The notes: generated by a model from the sequence alone, not told the origin. DNA of 64,000 nucleotides from Jatrophihabitans sp. (GCA_036389035.1 DASVQQ010000026.1:1-64000), one strand, 5' to 3'; shown: positions 8,378 through 16,714, counted from the stretch's first letter. Made by a program: numbers and translations.

Positions 8378-9430
8378 TTAGAGATCTCGGACGTCGGTGG
8401 GTCGGCGTGATCCCCGACCGTCGGCGGAGTCGGCCATCAACACTCTCATTGTTGCTAGGCCAGTCGTCCAGCTGCCGTCAGCGTGTTTCTCCCACCCAGT
8501 GTCATACCCGTATTCGGTCACATCGGCCAACAGCCGCGTGGCGTCCCGACCAAGAGCATCCATGTTGCACCGTGCCCGAGTATCGATATACAACTCTGCG
8601 CGGCCCGTCGGCGTAACGCGCAGCAAGGCGCAAAATCTTAGGTCATTGTCTCGCCGGCGCAGGCGCGGACGCTCATCCCACAGCCGAACGTCCCCGTCGA
8701 AGTCCTGGATTTTGATAGGAGCGGGTTGGCGTCTGGCGGTGCTTATCTCGGTGGCGAAGCGCTTGCCGTCGTGATGATCCTTACCGAGCAAGACCACACG
8801 CTCCGGATCACCTCCGACGGACGGCGGCATTTCCCACCACGGGGTTACGACCGAGCCATCGGCTCGGTACAGCGTTCGTGCGTCGAAGGCGACGCTGGTG
8901 GTTACCACTACGATCTGAGTGCCCGATGCTTGCGAGAGCCTGCCTAACACCCGCCCACCGTGGGGTGGATCCGGCGAAGCGCTCGGTTTCCGCTGAAGAA
9001 CAATTACGAACTCCGCCGTGCCAGGCCCAGCGGTGGGCGCGCGCCGAGCTTCCACTGATGGCGGAGTTGCAAACAATCCCAACTCTGCATCGGGAAATTC
9101 CACCGCGAACAATGGCCGCCACCCGTTGATCCAATAGTCGGGCGATCTCCATCTGTCCAATGCCTGTCGGTCGCCCGGACGAACGTCTGGCCGGACCTTC
9201 TCTGTCGGCCCGTACTGAGCGGAACCGTCAGAGTGCAGGCTTACTTTTAGGCGGCCAGCTTGGGATCGCGGCGCGACGTACGCCTCATCGGTCGGGCGAC
9301 CCGGCCGGCCCGTCCACACGCGCCATTCAGACGACCGTCGGCCGTCGAGCGCGGTTACGACGAAGTAGAGGACTGCAGCGTCTCGCACTGGGTGAATCGC
9401 CCCATTTCGCCGATACCGTACAGCAACCAC
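8378..9430 (-). CDS. Hypothetical protein, island cargo
   Basis: The 350-residue product is soluble, without signal peptide or membrane segments. Visible landmarks are an N-terminal strand pattern VLYFVVTALDGRRSSEWRVW, the motif RLKVSLHSDGSAQYGPTEKV and a central VVVTTSVAFDARTLYRADG. The KVSLH segment recurs, as far as I recall, in uncharacterised actinobacterial proteins near mobile elements, but I cannot name a family. It reads toward the left att copy. The function is unknown. Confidence 0.6.
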   Translation of the reverse strand: MVAVRYRRNGAIHPVRDAAVLYFVVTALDGRRSSEWRVWTGRPGRPTDEAYVAPRSQAGRLKVSLHSDGSAQYGPTEKVRPDVRPGDRQALDRWRSPDYWINGWRPLFAVEFPDAELGLFATPPSVEARRAPTAGPGTAEFVIVLQRKPSASPDPPHGGRVLGRLSQASGTQIVVVTTSVAFDARTLYRADGSVVTPWWEMPPSVGGDPERVVLLGKDHHDGKRFATEISTARRQPAPIKIQDFDGDVRLWDERPRLRRRDNDLRFCALLRVTPTGRAELYIDTRARCNMDALGRDATRLLADVTEYGYDTGWEKHADGSWTTGLATMRVLMADSADGRGSRRPTDVRDL

Positions 9431-9759
9431 AATAGGGCCGTTTGCCGATTCGACGACGACGGCAACCGCGTAACCGTCAGCTGAGACGCCCTCACCGCAC
9501 CATACGACGAGATCACCGACGCCTCTTGGCGTCTACTAGGACACAAAGACCTAGCGGCCGGAACCGGTCACTCCGGTGGCGCGCAACGATCATCGAAGCT
9601 TGTCACGCGGTATCGTCACAACCCATGGTTTCGCATCGGTCGGAGGCGCCGAACTCTGGCCAAACCTTACAGTCCCCAGCCTAGATTCACTTCACTTCGG
9701 GCTAACGGCGTCGAGGTGGGGGACGAAATTGGTATGCAGGGCGCGCTTACCCTTAGCTC
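9431..9759. other. Gene-free interval
   Basis: This lies between the divergently read genes at 9430 (minus) and 9760 (plus). Short frames here lack ribosome sites and natural composition. It probably holds two divergent promoters, but I see no clear box sequences. Confidence 0.4.
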
Positions 9760-10857
9760 GTGACCGCCCCGGCCCGATCTTATGTGCGTTACGAGCGCGA
9801 TGCCGCGACGCTCGACACCACGAGCTCGTTCTGGATCGCCTGCGACGAATCAGGTCAGGACGGGGAGACCCTGACCTCCACTCGGCCGGTTATGAGCCAC
9901 GGAGCCGTGCGGCTCGACGACGACGCAGCTGACGCCGTCGTCCAGGACCTGCGCCAACGCCTGCCCACAGTGTGGGCAGGCGAGCTGAAGTTCAGCCGCT
10001 TCGACTCCCCGAGAACGGTCAGCGTGCTCACCACGGCCCTGAGGGATCCGCAGCTGCTGGCCACCCGGTGCAGCGCCTACATCGTCGACAAACGCTACAT
10101 GGCCGTCGCCAAGACCATCGACCTGATCATCGAGGAGTACGAGCACGAACGCGGCAACGACATTTACAGCACCGGAGAGGCGGCAGCCTTAGCGACCGAC
10201 CTCCTCGTCCGTGGACCGACGGTACTCGACGCCGATCTACTCGACACACTCCTGAGCCGCTTCGTGAGCCTGTTCCGGATGGGTGAGCCTGGTGGCCGGC
10301 CCCGCGCCACCGTCGACGAACTGTTCGAATCAGTTGCGGCCGCCAAGACCGCCGCGCGGGACCAGCGGGTGCGGTCCATTCTGAGCCGAATCGCCGCAGG
10401 ACGCGAGCAGGTCGACTACTTCATCACCCACATTCGCGGCAGCGGCGGGCTTCCTCACCTGCAGCCGCTAATCCCCGCCGTCATCGAAACCATCCGGGAC
10501 TGGTACCGCCGCGTACCAGGGGTGCTGATGGTGCTGCACGACCGTCAGAATCTACTCAGCGACGAGATGATCGCCGACATACGACGCGGGTTGTGCGAGC
10601 CGTCCCCGCTGATCAGCGTGATGCCGGCCCCTGTGGTGCTAGGCACGTTCGTCCGAGGCGATAGCGCCAGCCACAGTTCGATTCAGCTGGCCGACCTAGT
10701 CGCCGGTGCCGGGCGGGTGGCCGGCGAGTACGCCATGGGCCGCAGAACCGACCCGGTCGCACATCAGCTTTCGCGGGCGATGCGACCCTATATCACCGAG
10801 CACAGCCTGTGGGGCGACCCCAAGACCTGGTCGGTGCTCACCACTCCGCGCTACTGA
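9760..10857 (+). CDS. DUF3800-like protein
   Basis: The 365-residue product has the DUF3800 landmarks: an N-terminal strand ending in Asp-Glu-Ser-Gly (FWIACDESG, residues 25-32), and a C-terminal SIQLADLVAGAGRVAGEYA helix in which Asp is conserved. The family is thought to have an RNase H-like fold with these acidic residues in the active site, and occurs often on phages and islands. Its biochemical role is not established. The start is GTG 9760 with only a weak ribosome site. It precedes the PIN-like gene in the opposite orientation. Confidence 0.65.
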   Translation: MTAPARSYVRYERDAATLDTTSSFWIACDESGQDGETLTSTRPVMSHGAVRLDDDAADAVVQDLRQRLPTVWAGELKFSRFDSPRTVSVLTTALRDPQLLATRCSAYIVDKRYMAVAKTIDLIIEEYEHERGNDIYSTGEAAALATDLLVRGPTVLDADLLDTLLSRFVSLFRMGEPGGRPRATVDELFESVAAAKTAARDQRVRSILSRIAAGREQVDYFITHIRGSGGLPHLQPLIPAVIETIRDWYRRVPGVLMVLHDRQNLLSDEMIADIRRGLCEPSPLISVMPAPVVLGTFVRGDSASHSSIQLADLVAGAGRVAGEYAMGRRTDPVAHQLSRAMRPYITEHSLWGDPKTWSVLTTPRY

Positions 10858-11223
10858 ACCCGAGCCACTCGACACCGCAAGTCTGCGCCCGAGCCAGCAG
10901 CTCAGCCACCGACCAGCACCAGCCGGCCTCGCGGGTGATTGCAGCAATGGCGATCACCGCGCTCTATGTTCCTGTCGAGAAAGTTCGGCCGCCGCTGGTG
11001 CAGGCGCGGGTTTCCGACATGACCGCGGAAGCAGCTACGGCAGGGGCGTGTACGCCCCTGATGCGGCAACTTCGTTAAGGGGCTGCGATCGGACCTCGTT
11101 TGATGGTCAACTACCGACGTCGCAGTGGCCACTAACCGCTCTGAACTCATACGAGTTCGACTTCGCAGCCAATGGCGCACGACGCAATCGGGGTTTAGTT
11201 TCCGAAAATGCCACTGCTGTCCA
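10858..11223. other. Gene-free interval between convergent genes
   Basis: The interval lies between the convergent DUF3800 and PIN-like genes. A GC-rich hairpin is visible (GGGGCGTGTACGCCCC at 11044-11059, 8-bp arms with no loop as written), which could belong to a terminator. No coding frame is convincing. Confidence 0.35.
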
Positions 11224-12228
11224 TCACGCTGTGGAGTGCGTCACGAGCAGTTCCGGCAACTGATGCAGGTCGTAGATCACGGTGGTCCCGTGGAGTTCGG
11301 CGAGTCCTTCCTTGTTTAGGTGGTGCGCCCACTGGCGTTCGGTGACGACTACATCGCAGTAGACGACCGCGCCCGAAAGTGCGTTTACGTCGTTGAGGTC
11401 ACTGTCGGTCCAGGGCTGCTGGGGATTGCGGTGACGGACTCGGCGCATCTCGCGCACAACCCACTTACTCGGGACTTGCTGCAGGAGCCGCTCGACAACC
11501 TTGATGTCCCTGAACTGTTCGGGCTTCAGCAGAAATCCACGTTCAGCGCAGGCGCGGGTGAACAGCGGCATGATGTCCATGAGGTCGAATCTGCTGAGTC
11601 CCTCCTCTCTGCGGTGACTCAGCCCCTGCTTCTTGATGCCCTCGGCGTACGACCGCTGACCGTCTGCGAACCTGCGGTCGATCGTGCCCATCTGTGACCG
11701 CACCTGAGCGGCGACCTGCTTCGCCCGCTCAGAGGCCTCGGTACGTGCGAGCACCGCCAGTTCCGCGGCGTCAACGAGCCCTCGAAGTACCAGGTCGAGC
11801 ATTTCAGCGGGCATGTGTACGGCACGGAGTTCTTCGACGTTGACCAGGCCGGTGAAGGTGCCCGGGTCAGCGCCCAGGGCGTGCGCGGCGCCAATGCCGA
11901 ACGCTTGGACCGGCTGTGTGGGTCGTGAGCCTGGGACGATCTTGGCGACGGCAGCCTCGACCTCAAGCGGCACGAGGGTGTTTGGGCCTGCGATGGCGTG
12001 CATGTGCGACAGCTCGGCCATCGTCGCCGCAAGGTTCCACCGGCTCTGCTGATTTACGCGCTTGTTCGTCTCGTAGTAGTGGATGGCCGACAGCGGGAAC
12101 GACAGCAGACCTCGCTCGACTCCACTCGTGGCGAGATGCCAAACGCCTGCTAGGTCATCGGTAAAGCCGGTCCTACGTGAGCGCGACAGCTCGACCCACT
12201 TGTTCTGATCCAGATACACGCGCAGCAC
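11224..12228 (-). CDS. PIN-like domain protein (candidate RNase)
   Basis: I start at GTG 12228, because the 75 extra residues of the longest frame are Arg-rich and unlike protein, and the product then begins with the PIN-type first strand VYLDQNKWVELSR bearing the first acidic residue. The C-terminal part contains SDLNDVNALSGAVVYCDVV, then VTERQWAHHLN and TTVIYDLHQLPELL. This matches the distal PIN pattern with Asp residues and the YCDVVVTE strand that follows the active-site helix. The middle is a helical insertion of about 200 residues with a charged, coiled stretch (ASERAKQVAAQVRSQM). PIN-fold proteins cut RNA. No VapB-like antitoxin precedes it, unlike ordinary VapC genes. Confidence 0.6.
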   Translation of the reverse strand: MLRVYLDQNKWVELSRSRRTGFTDDLAGVWHLATSGVERGLLSFPLSAIHYYETNKRVNQQSRWNLAATMAELSHMHAIAGPNTLVPLEVEAAVAKIVPGSRPTQPVQAFGIGAAHALGADPGTFTGLVNVEELRAVHMPAEMLDLVLRGLVDAAELAVLARTEASERAKQVAAQVRSQMGTIDRRFADGQRSYAEGIKKQGLSHRREEGLSRFDLMDIMPLFTRACAERGFLLKPEQFRDIKVVERLLQQVPSKWVVREMRRVRHRNPQQPWTDSDLNDVNALSGAVVYCDVVVTERQWAHHLNKEGLAELHGTTVIYDLHQLPELLVTHSTA

Positions 12229-12887
12229 AGATTGATTATCCCAGCGCCCGTCCAGCCACTTCGCTCGTGTCAGCACTGACCCAGGTCTCGTCGACTGCTG
12301 GACCGCGTCGTGAGAGCCCACGATGCTCCGCACAAATCGCCGCCGGCGACGGCCCGTCCCGCCTCTACCAACACTGCGGGCGACGTCCCACCAACAGCGC
12401 TGGAAGCCGCCTACTACCGTCACTACAGCCCTAGCAACCCGCTGAGTTCTCAAACCAGTAAGTCTCCGGACACCCGCTACCGTTCAACAGTCGGCGCAGC
12501 TCTTGGGGTTGGAAAATTTGGTATCGAGGCCTCTCGTTGCACTCTCTCGCACCCATCTGCCAGGCCTTGAAGCGGGCCGGTGCGCCGCGGCGAGATAGTC
12601 ACCGCCAGCAGCGCTAAGGCGCGGCTCATCCCGGCAACTGCCACCTAGGTCGGGTTGGCCTGGCGGGAACCCTCAGGAGGGCCGTGGCTGCACCCCGGTC
12701 GGCCCGTACAAGGCCTCGACCCGTTTACCGGGTTTCTTCCTGCCTATCCAGGCATCACCCGCCGAGCTACCCGCGCCCGTCAAGGCCCAACTGGCCGATC
12801 TCCGTAGCCGTTTCGGTACCCAAACTTCTATGGGTCCAATGCCGCGAACGAGAGATCATGCCGACTACCACATCGGCTTACTAAGGC
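12229..12887. other. Remnant-rich interval without intact gene
   Basis: Between the PIN-like and TcmP genes I find only fragments: the HTH gene tail at 12561-12617, and an open plus-strand stretch near 12730-12880 reading ASPAELPAPVKAQLADLRSR, which looks like real protein but has no start and no family I recognise. This is consistent with repeated insertion and decay. Confidence 0.4.
12561..12617 (+). pseudogene. 3' end of a second tandem-HTH gene
   Basis: Nineteen codons read QALKRAGAPRRDSHRQQR and stop. The intact HTH gene at 4354 ends RALKRAGVSRRDSHGRFC. At DNA level about 48 bases align with roughly 80 percent identity. Only the tail survives here, so an upstream part was lost by recombination. 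Confidence 0.65.
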
Positions 12888-13994
12888 CTACGGAAACTGC
12901 ACAATCGTTCCATCGGGAAACCGGTTCTTTTGCCGCTGATTCGGGCTCGTGACCAGGCTCGCTCGCTGCATCGGCGCGAGTGTCAATTTCTTGACGTGGC
13001 TGCTTGTGTACGGGGTGGCAACGATCACGTGGTCAATGATTGCTTGGATAGTGACCGCTTGACCAGCGAAGCGCTGTAATAATTCCTTTTGAAGTGGTTC
13101 GGTGTCAACTTCGGTACCGAAGATTACATCTTGCCCGACAAACAAGTCGCGGAAACTGAAATCACCCGACGGCGCAACTTTCCACATCGCCGCTTTCATG
13201 CGGTCCAAGCCGATCGGCTCGCGCGTGCAGTAGAACAGGTCATAAACTCGTTTGCCGCGATCATCATACATCGCAAAACTTTGGATGTACGGAAATCGGC
13301 AGAGTTCGTGGAGCTGCCGCTGATACAGGTCATGGAGGAATTGACTGCGGTGTGAACCGGAGAGGGTACCCGCGCCCTTGTATTCATCCGTCCCGAAGAG
13401 GTCGGTCAGACGCTCGTCAATGATGCCGGCGCCAGACCAACGGACGACTGCATCGTGTGCAAAGTAGACCAGTAGCTCAGCCTTTGGATAGTTGGTGAGC
13501 CGTTGCAGAACATTCATTGGCGTGGCCTTGACCCCAACTGGGTCAACGAAAGCGAATGTTGGAGCCAGACGGACACTCCGGCTGTCGAGATCATCGACGA
13601 TATCGGTCGTCAAGTCGATGAAGGTCGCGTTGCTGACCTCGACTTTGACGTTAGCTGGCCAAGGCTGATGCGCCTGCTTGAACGCTGCTACTTCTAGTTC
13701 GAGGTGAGCAGCGCACGCTGCATCCTGCTCGTTCAGGATCATCAGGAACTCGGTACTGGCCATGGAAGTCTGCGCAGCGTGGTTAAGCAACACGTCGAGC
13801 GCAATGATCGGCGAGCCGGGTTCTCCGTTCTTGTAACGTCCGGGTCCTGAGAAGGCATCGTAGTAAACCACTCGACCATTGAATTTCGCGATGATGGGGA
13901 ACCAAGCGCCTAGGTAGCTGCGCAGCAGGGCGTGCTTTGCGCCGGTGTGCGGCGGCTGCTCATGCAACTGGACTGGCTTCAGCTTTGCGGCCAC
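12888..13994 (-). CDS. tcmP: Three-Cys-motif partner protein TcmP
   Basis: The 368-residue product matches the TcmP family. It has an N-terminal HTGAKHALLRSYLGAWFPII helix, the glycine-rich strand-loop VYYDAFSGPGRYKNGEPGSP around residues 43-62 (resembling a SAM-methyltransferase motif I), a second core strand FAFVDPVGVKATPM near residue 150, and FSFRDLFVG near the C-terminus. The family is defined by its habit of accompanying a three-Cys Gp37/Gp68 protein; here that partner is the next gene, divergent at 14382. The start is GTG 13994. The reaction is unknown. The methyltransferase-like fold and the partner's radical-SAM-like cysteines suggest a nucleic-acid or nucleotide modification, which is inferred. 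Confidence 0.85.
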   Translation of the reverse strand: MAAKLKPVQLHEQPPHTGAKHALLRSYLGAWFPIIAKFNGRVVYYDAFSGPGRYKNGEPGSPIIALDVLLNHAAQTSMASTEFLMILNEQDAACAAHLELEVAAFKQAHQPWPANVKVEVSNATFIDLTTDIVDDLDSRSVRLAPTFAFVDPVGVKATPMNVLQRLTNYPKAELLVYFAHDAVVRWSGAGIIDERLTDLFGTDEYKGAGTLSGSHRSQFLHDLYQRQLHELCRFPYIQSFAMYDDRGKRVYDLFYCTREPIGLDRMKAAMWKVAPSGDFSFRDLFVGQDVIFGTEVDTEPLQKELLQRFAGQAVTIQAIIDHVIVATPYTSSHVKKLTLAPMQRASLVTSPNQRQKNRFPDGTIVQFP

Positions 13995-14381
13995 TGGCTC
14001 GTTTCCCCGCTTCGTAGATGATCAGCCCATGCATCCTAACAATGCTGGTCGCAAGATGTGAGTTAGCACGTTGGAGGACCTGTGTCGACGAGTGGGGTCG
14101 TACCCAGGTCATCGACTGGACGACTGGCGGGGAGTGGCGGATCTGCTGGAATGGTGAGCACCCTCGCCGCTACGGCAGGTTGGCTCACTAGGGTAGTTGG
14201 TCTTAGGGGCTGCCCATGGCATGCCTGTGCCAGGTCCACCGACCGCCGGATGAGGCGACAGAGAGCGCGCCGGCCAGGGGAGCATAGTGCAGGGGGCGTT
14301 GTGGCCGGCCGAAGAATGAGCACGTCGCCACGCCGCGAGGATGATCTTTCGAACATACATTCGAAGCGCTAACCTGAGACC
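13995..14381. other. Divergent intergenic region of the TcmP / three-Cys pair
   Basis: This 387-bp region separates the two divergently read partner genes. Short open frames on both strands lack ribosome sites. It presumably contains both promoters, but I cannot point to clear operator repeats. Confidence 0.4.
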
Positions 14382-15158
14382 ATGTCGGATAAGAGCGCCA
14401 TCGAATGGACCGAGGCCACCTGGAACCCGACTACGGGTTGTGACCGCATCTCGGCTGGATGTGACAACTGTTACGCACTGAACCTCTCGAAACGGCTCAA
14501 AGCGATGGGAGTCGTTAAGTACCAAGCCGATGGCGATCCTCGCACCAGCGGTCCAGGCTTTGGCGTTGCTATCCACCCGGATGCGCTCGCCGCTCCCTAC
14601 GCGTGGCGGCGGCCGAGACTGGTGTTCGTAAACTCGATGAGCGACCTGTTCCATGCTCGTGTGCCGACGGCCTTCATCCAGGAGGTGTTCAAGGTGATGC
14701 GGGAGACACCCCAGCACACGTACCAGATTCTCACTAAGCGCAGCACGCGGCTAAGGCGCATTGCACATGCTCTGGACTGGCCAGCAAACGTCTGGATGGG
14801 TGTGAGCGTTGAATCTGCCGACCAATACGATCGGGTGCGTGACCTCGTGACCGTACCGGCAGCAGTGCGATTCCTATCCTGCGAGCCGTTACTCGGACCC
14901 CTGTCTGGAGTACCACTCGATGGAATTGACTGGGTGATAGCCGGCGGAGAGAGCGGCGCCAACGCTCGTCACGTCAATCCGGAATGGATAAGAGAGCTGC
15001 GTGATTATTGCGTGGCATCTCGGACGCCGTTCTTCTTCAAGCAGTGGGGCGGGGTTCGCGCCAAGAGCGGCGGCCGAGAACTTGATGGCGAGATCTGGAG
15101 CGAGATGCCCCAGATCATGGTCGATGAACCTGAATCCGCACTCCCAGCCAGTAGATGA
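14382..15158 (+). CDS. Three-Cys-motif protein, phage Gp37/Gp68 family (DUF5131)
   Basis: The 258-residue product begins with the family signature SAIEWTEATWNPTTGCDRIS and then AGCDNCYA. This gives cysteines C20, C27 and C30 in CX6CX2C spacing, resembling a radical-SAM iron-sulfur site with a widened first gap. Further landmarks are RLVFVNSMSDLFH, the RIAHALDWPANVWMGVSVES strand-helix and VRFLSCEPLLGPL, then DWVIAGGESGANAR and TPFFFKQWGG, all typical of the family. The protein is complete in length. It is divergent from tcmP, the association that defines this pair in phages and islands. The chemistry is unproven. Confidence 0.9.
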   Translation: MSDKSAIEWTEATWNPTTGCDRISAGCDNCYALNLSKRLKAMGVVKYQADGDPRTSGPGFGVAIHPDALAAPYAWRRPRLVFVNSMSDLFHARVPTAFIQEVFKVMRETPQHTYQILTKRSTRLRRIAHALDWPANVWMGVSVESADQYDRVRDLVTVPAAVRFLSCEPLLGPLSGVPLDGIDWVIAGGESGANARHVNPEWIRELRDYCVASRTPFFFKQWGGVRAKSGGRELDGEIWSEMPQIMVDEPESALPASR

Positions 15159-15242
15159 CGGCACGGTGGTCGGCAACAATCACAGCCGGCGACGTGGTCC
15201 GATGGCTAGCCGAGGCTAATGGGCCCTACGGAAGGATGACTA

Positions 15243-15692
15243 ATGACGGATGACACGCTCGCCAACACGTGGGCGACCATCGACAGGCCGATTCTTCGTG
15301 CCGCAGTTCAGCTCTTCCAAGAGAGTCCTGGCATGCCGCCCGGCGCAGGAGACATCCAGCGAGTTACCGGGCATTCCAACCAAGACCTCACTGCTGCAAT
15401 GATGCGCCTCGACGGTCCGTACCTTGAGGTCAACTGGTTTAATCATGTTGCCCCAATCTTCAAGGTAATTAACGTCCATGAACGCGCATTGGTCGAACTA
15501 GGAGTTTGGCCAAGTGCCGCCTCACTCACTGACGAACTCATGGAACTCATTGAGCAGCGTATAGCTGATTCTCTCAGTTCCGAAGAGCGCAACCACTGGG
15601 AGAAAATGCACGATGGCATAGGCGGGGGGGCCAAGGATCTCTTCATTGGTGTGCTCGGAGCGGTAATCAGCCATCAAATTACCGGCAGTTGA
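15243..15692 (+). CDS. Hypothetical protein with winged-helix-like N-terminus
   Basis: This 149-residue product follows the three-Cys gene by 84 bp on the same strand, so it may be co-transcribed. A GGAAGG ribosome site precedes the ATG by 7-8 bases. Residues 15-65 look like a winged helix (LRAAVQLFQESPG, then DIQRVTGHSNQDLTAAMMRL, then a wing PYLEVNWF). The C-terminus ends in a short hydrophobic helix DLFIGVLGAVISHQI that could sit on a membrane. No family is recognised. Position suggests an accessory or regulator of the TcmP pair. Confidence 0.6.
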   Translation: MTDDTLANTWATIDRPILRAAVQLFQESPGMPPGAGDIQRVTGHSNQDLTAAMMRLDGPYLEVNWFNHVAPIFKVINVHERALVELGVWPSAASLTDELMELIEQRIADSLSSEERNHWEKMHDGIGGGAKDLFIGVLGAVISHQITGS

Positions 15693-15840
15693 GGGTGCCA
15701 GGCCCAGAAAAGTGATGACCTAGTCCAGCTGGGCGCTTTGCTCTATTGCCCGCACGACTAAGTGCTCGAGGCCCTCCTCCAACCTGAACCAGGTGCGTGG
15801 TACACCTGAACGCAGCTTCTACGACTCCGGAGCGTGATAA

Positions 15841-15981
15841 TTGGCCACCGAGACAACACCCGTTGATCGACGACCTTGACGGCAGCGAGGCTTAGTGCAC
15901 CTTGACGGCAGCGAGGCTTAGTGCACCGTGACCTTCGCCTGGGACGGTCGAACCTACGAGGTCGACCTGAACAAGAAGAAC
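15841..15981 (+). pseudogene. Lsr2-type nucleoid protein, 5' remnant
   Basis: Pieced across a frameshift, the codons read like the Lsr2 dimerisation domain: TTG-started MATETTPV, then IDDLDGSEA, then after a duplicated block TVTFAWDGRTYEVDLNKKN. Lsr2 silences horizontally acquired A/T-rich DNA in actinobacteria. The gene is dead, carrying an in-frame TAG after GSEA, a 26-bp tandem duplication that shifts frame, and loss of everything after LNKKN including the DNA-binding domain. It may have been an island-borne Lsr2 paralogue. Confidence 0.6.
15875..15926. repeat. 26-bp perfect tandem duplication
   Basis: Two identical 26-bp copies lie head to tail at 15875-15900 and 15901-15926, within the Lsr2 remnant. 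Being not a multiple of three, the duplication shifts the reading frame. This fits replication slippage in a decaying gene. Confidence 0.9.
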
Positions 15982-16072
15982 CCCGGGTCGGTGAAGAACG
16001 GCCGAACCATGACCAGGCCGTGCTGGCAGCCCGTGCAGACGCTAATTCCGGTGGGCAGCGCCCGGCCGTTGT

Positions 16073-16681
16073 ACTCAGGAACTCCATGCCAACCTGACAA
16101 AACAACTCACCAAACTGGAAGCCCGCGAGGAACGCCTCATCGACTTGGCTGCTGACGGGGCGCTCACCCGGGCCAAGATCCAGCAGCGCAGTAATGCCAT
16201 CCAACACGAACGGGCCCGTATCCAGAGCCAGCTCAGCGACACCAGTGAGCAACTGGCCCTCGGCGCGCAGCGGCTCCGGGAAGCACTAGACCTGGTAGCC
16301 GACCCGGCCCGGCTCTACCGCACCGCCCCAGACGACACCCGCCGACAGCTCAACCAGACCTTCTACCGGCGCTTCTACCTCGACGATGACAACAGGGTGA
16401 CCGTCACCAGCGACGTCCTGAACCCGCCCTTTGACGAAATACAAGAAGCTTCCTGGGTCTACCAACGACAGAAGGACCTCGCCCTCGGTCCCCAAACCTC
16501 AGTAGACCAGCTGCCGGCGAGGACAACCAAGCTCACAAACGAAAACAGGCCCGGTCATAAGACCGGACCCGTTCAAGATCACCAAACACCCGTACTCGCT
16601 GACATTTTTCAGGTCAATGGTTCGAGTAAGCGTGTCATGGTGGGGCGGGTGGGGCTCGAACCCACGACCCAGGGATTATGA
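16073..16681 (+). pseudogene. Serine recombinase (large resolvase), C-terminal remnant
   Basis: The open frame encodes the coiled-coil and end of a large serine recombinase: LTKQLTKLEAREERLIDLAA, then RARIQSQLSDTSEQLALGAQ, then ARLYRTAPDDTRRQLNQTFY, then FYLDDDNRVTV. The N-terminal catalytic domain with the Ser nucleophile, the recombinase domain and the zinc ribbon are absent. The frame runs on into the tRNA gene. Its position directly beside the tRNA att core suggests it was the integrase gene of an integrated element, now broken. Confidence 0.75.
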
Positions 16682-16714
16682 GTCCCCTGCTCTAACCAGC
16701 TGAGCTACCGCCCC
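16638..16714 (-). tRNA. tRNA-Met (anticodon CAT), possibly tRNA-Ile2
   Basis: The minus strand folds into a complete cloverleaf: acceptor stem GGGGCGG/CCGCCCC, D-arm AGCTCAGCTGGTTAGAGC, anticodon loop CTCATAA with CAT at 16680-16678, and T-arm GTGGG-TTCGAGC-CCCAC. The discriminator is A and the 3' CCA is encoded at 16640-16638. CAT anticodons also occur in initiator tRNA and in tRNA-Ile2. The A1-less, non-initiator acceptor pairing argues for elongator Met or Ile2. Its 3' half serves as the att core. Confidence 0.92.
16658..16681. repeat. att-like direct repeat, right copy within tRNA
   Basis: This is the second copy of the 24-bp core found at 8308-8331. Here it spans from the anticodon to the T-loop of the intact tRNA gene, so insertion leaves the tRNA functional. 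Confidence 0.8.

Larger units (their letters stand above)
8308..16681. mobile_element. Integrated element at tRNA-Met, bounded by 24-bp direct repeats
   Basis: The two copies of the 24-bp tRNA core enclose 8.4 kb lying on the 3' side of the tRNA gene, the usual arrangement for tRNA-targeted islands. Cargo: a hypothetical gene (8378), DUF3800 (9760), a PIN-like gene (11224), TcmP (12888), the three-Cys protein (14382), a small protein (15243), an Lsr2 remnant and a serine-recombinase remnant. No intact integrase is inside, so the element is probably immobile now. A broken tyrosine integrase sits outside at 3771, which suggests nested or rearranged insertions. Confidence 0.65.

Noticed and set aside
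14063..14372. Overlapping short frames on both strands between tcmP and the three-Cys gene
   Set aside because: They have no ribosome sites, show Arg/Ser-biased composition, and mutually overlap on opposite strands.
15875..15926. Possible CRISPR-like repeat
   Set aside because: The two copies are directly adjacent without a spacer and lie in a pseudogene, so this is a simple tandem duplication.
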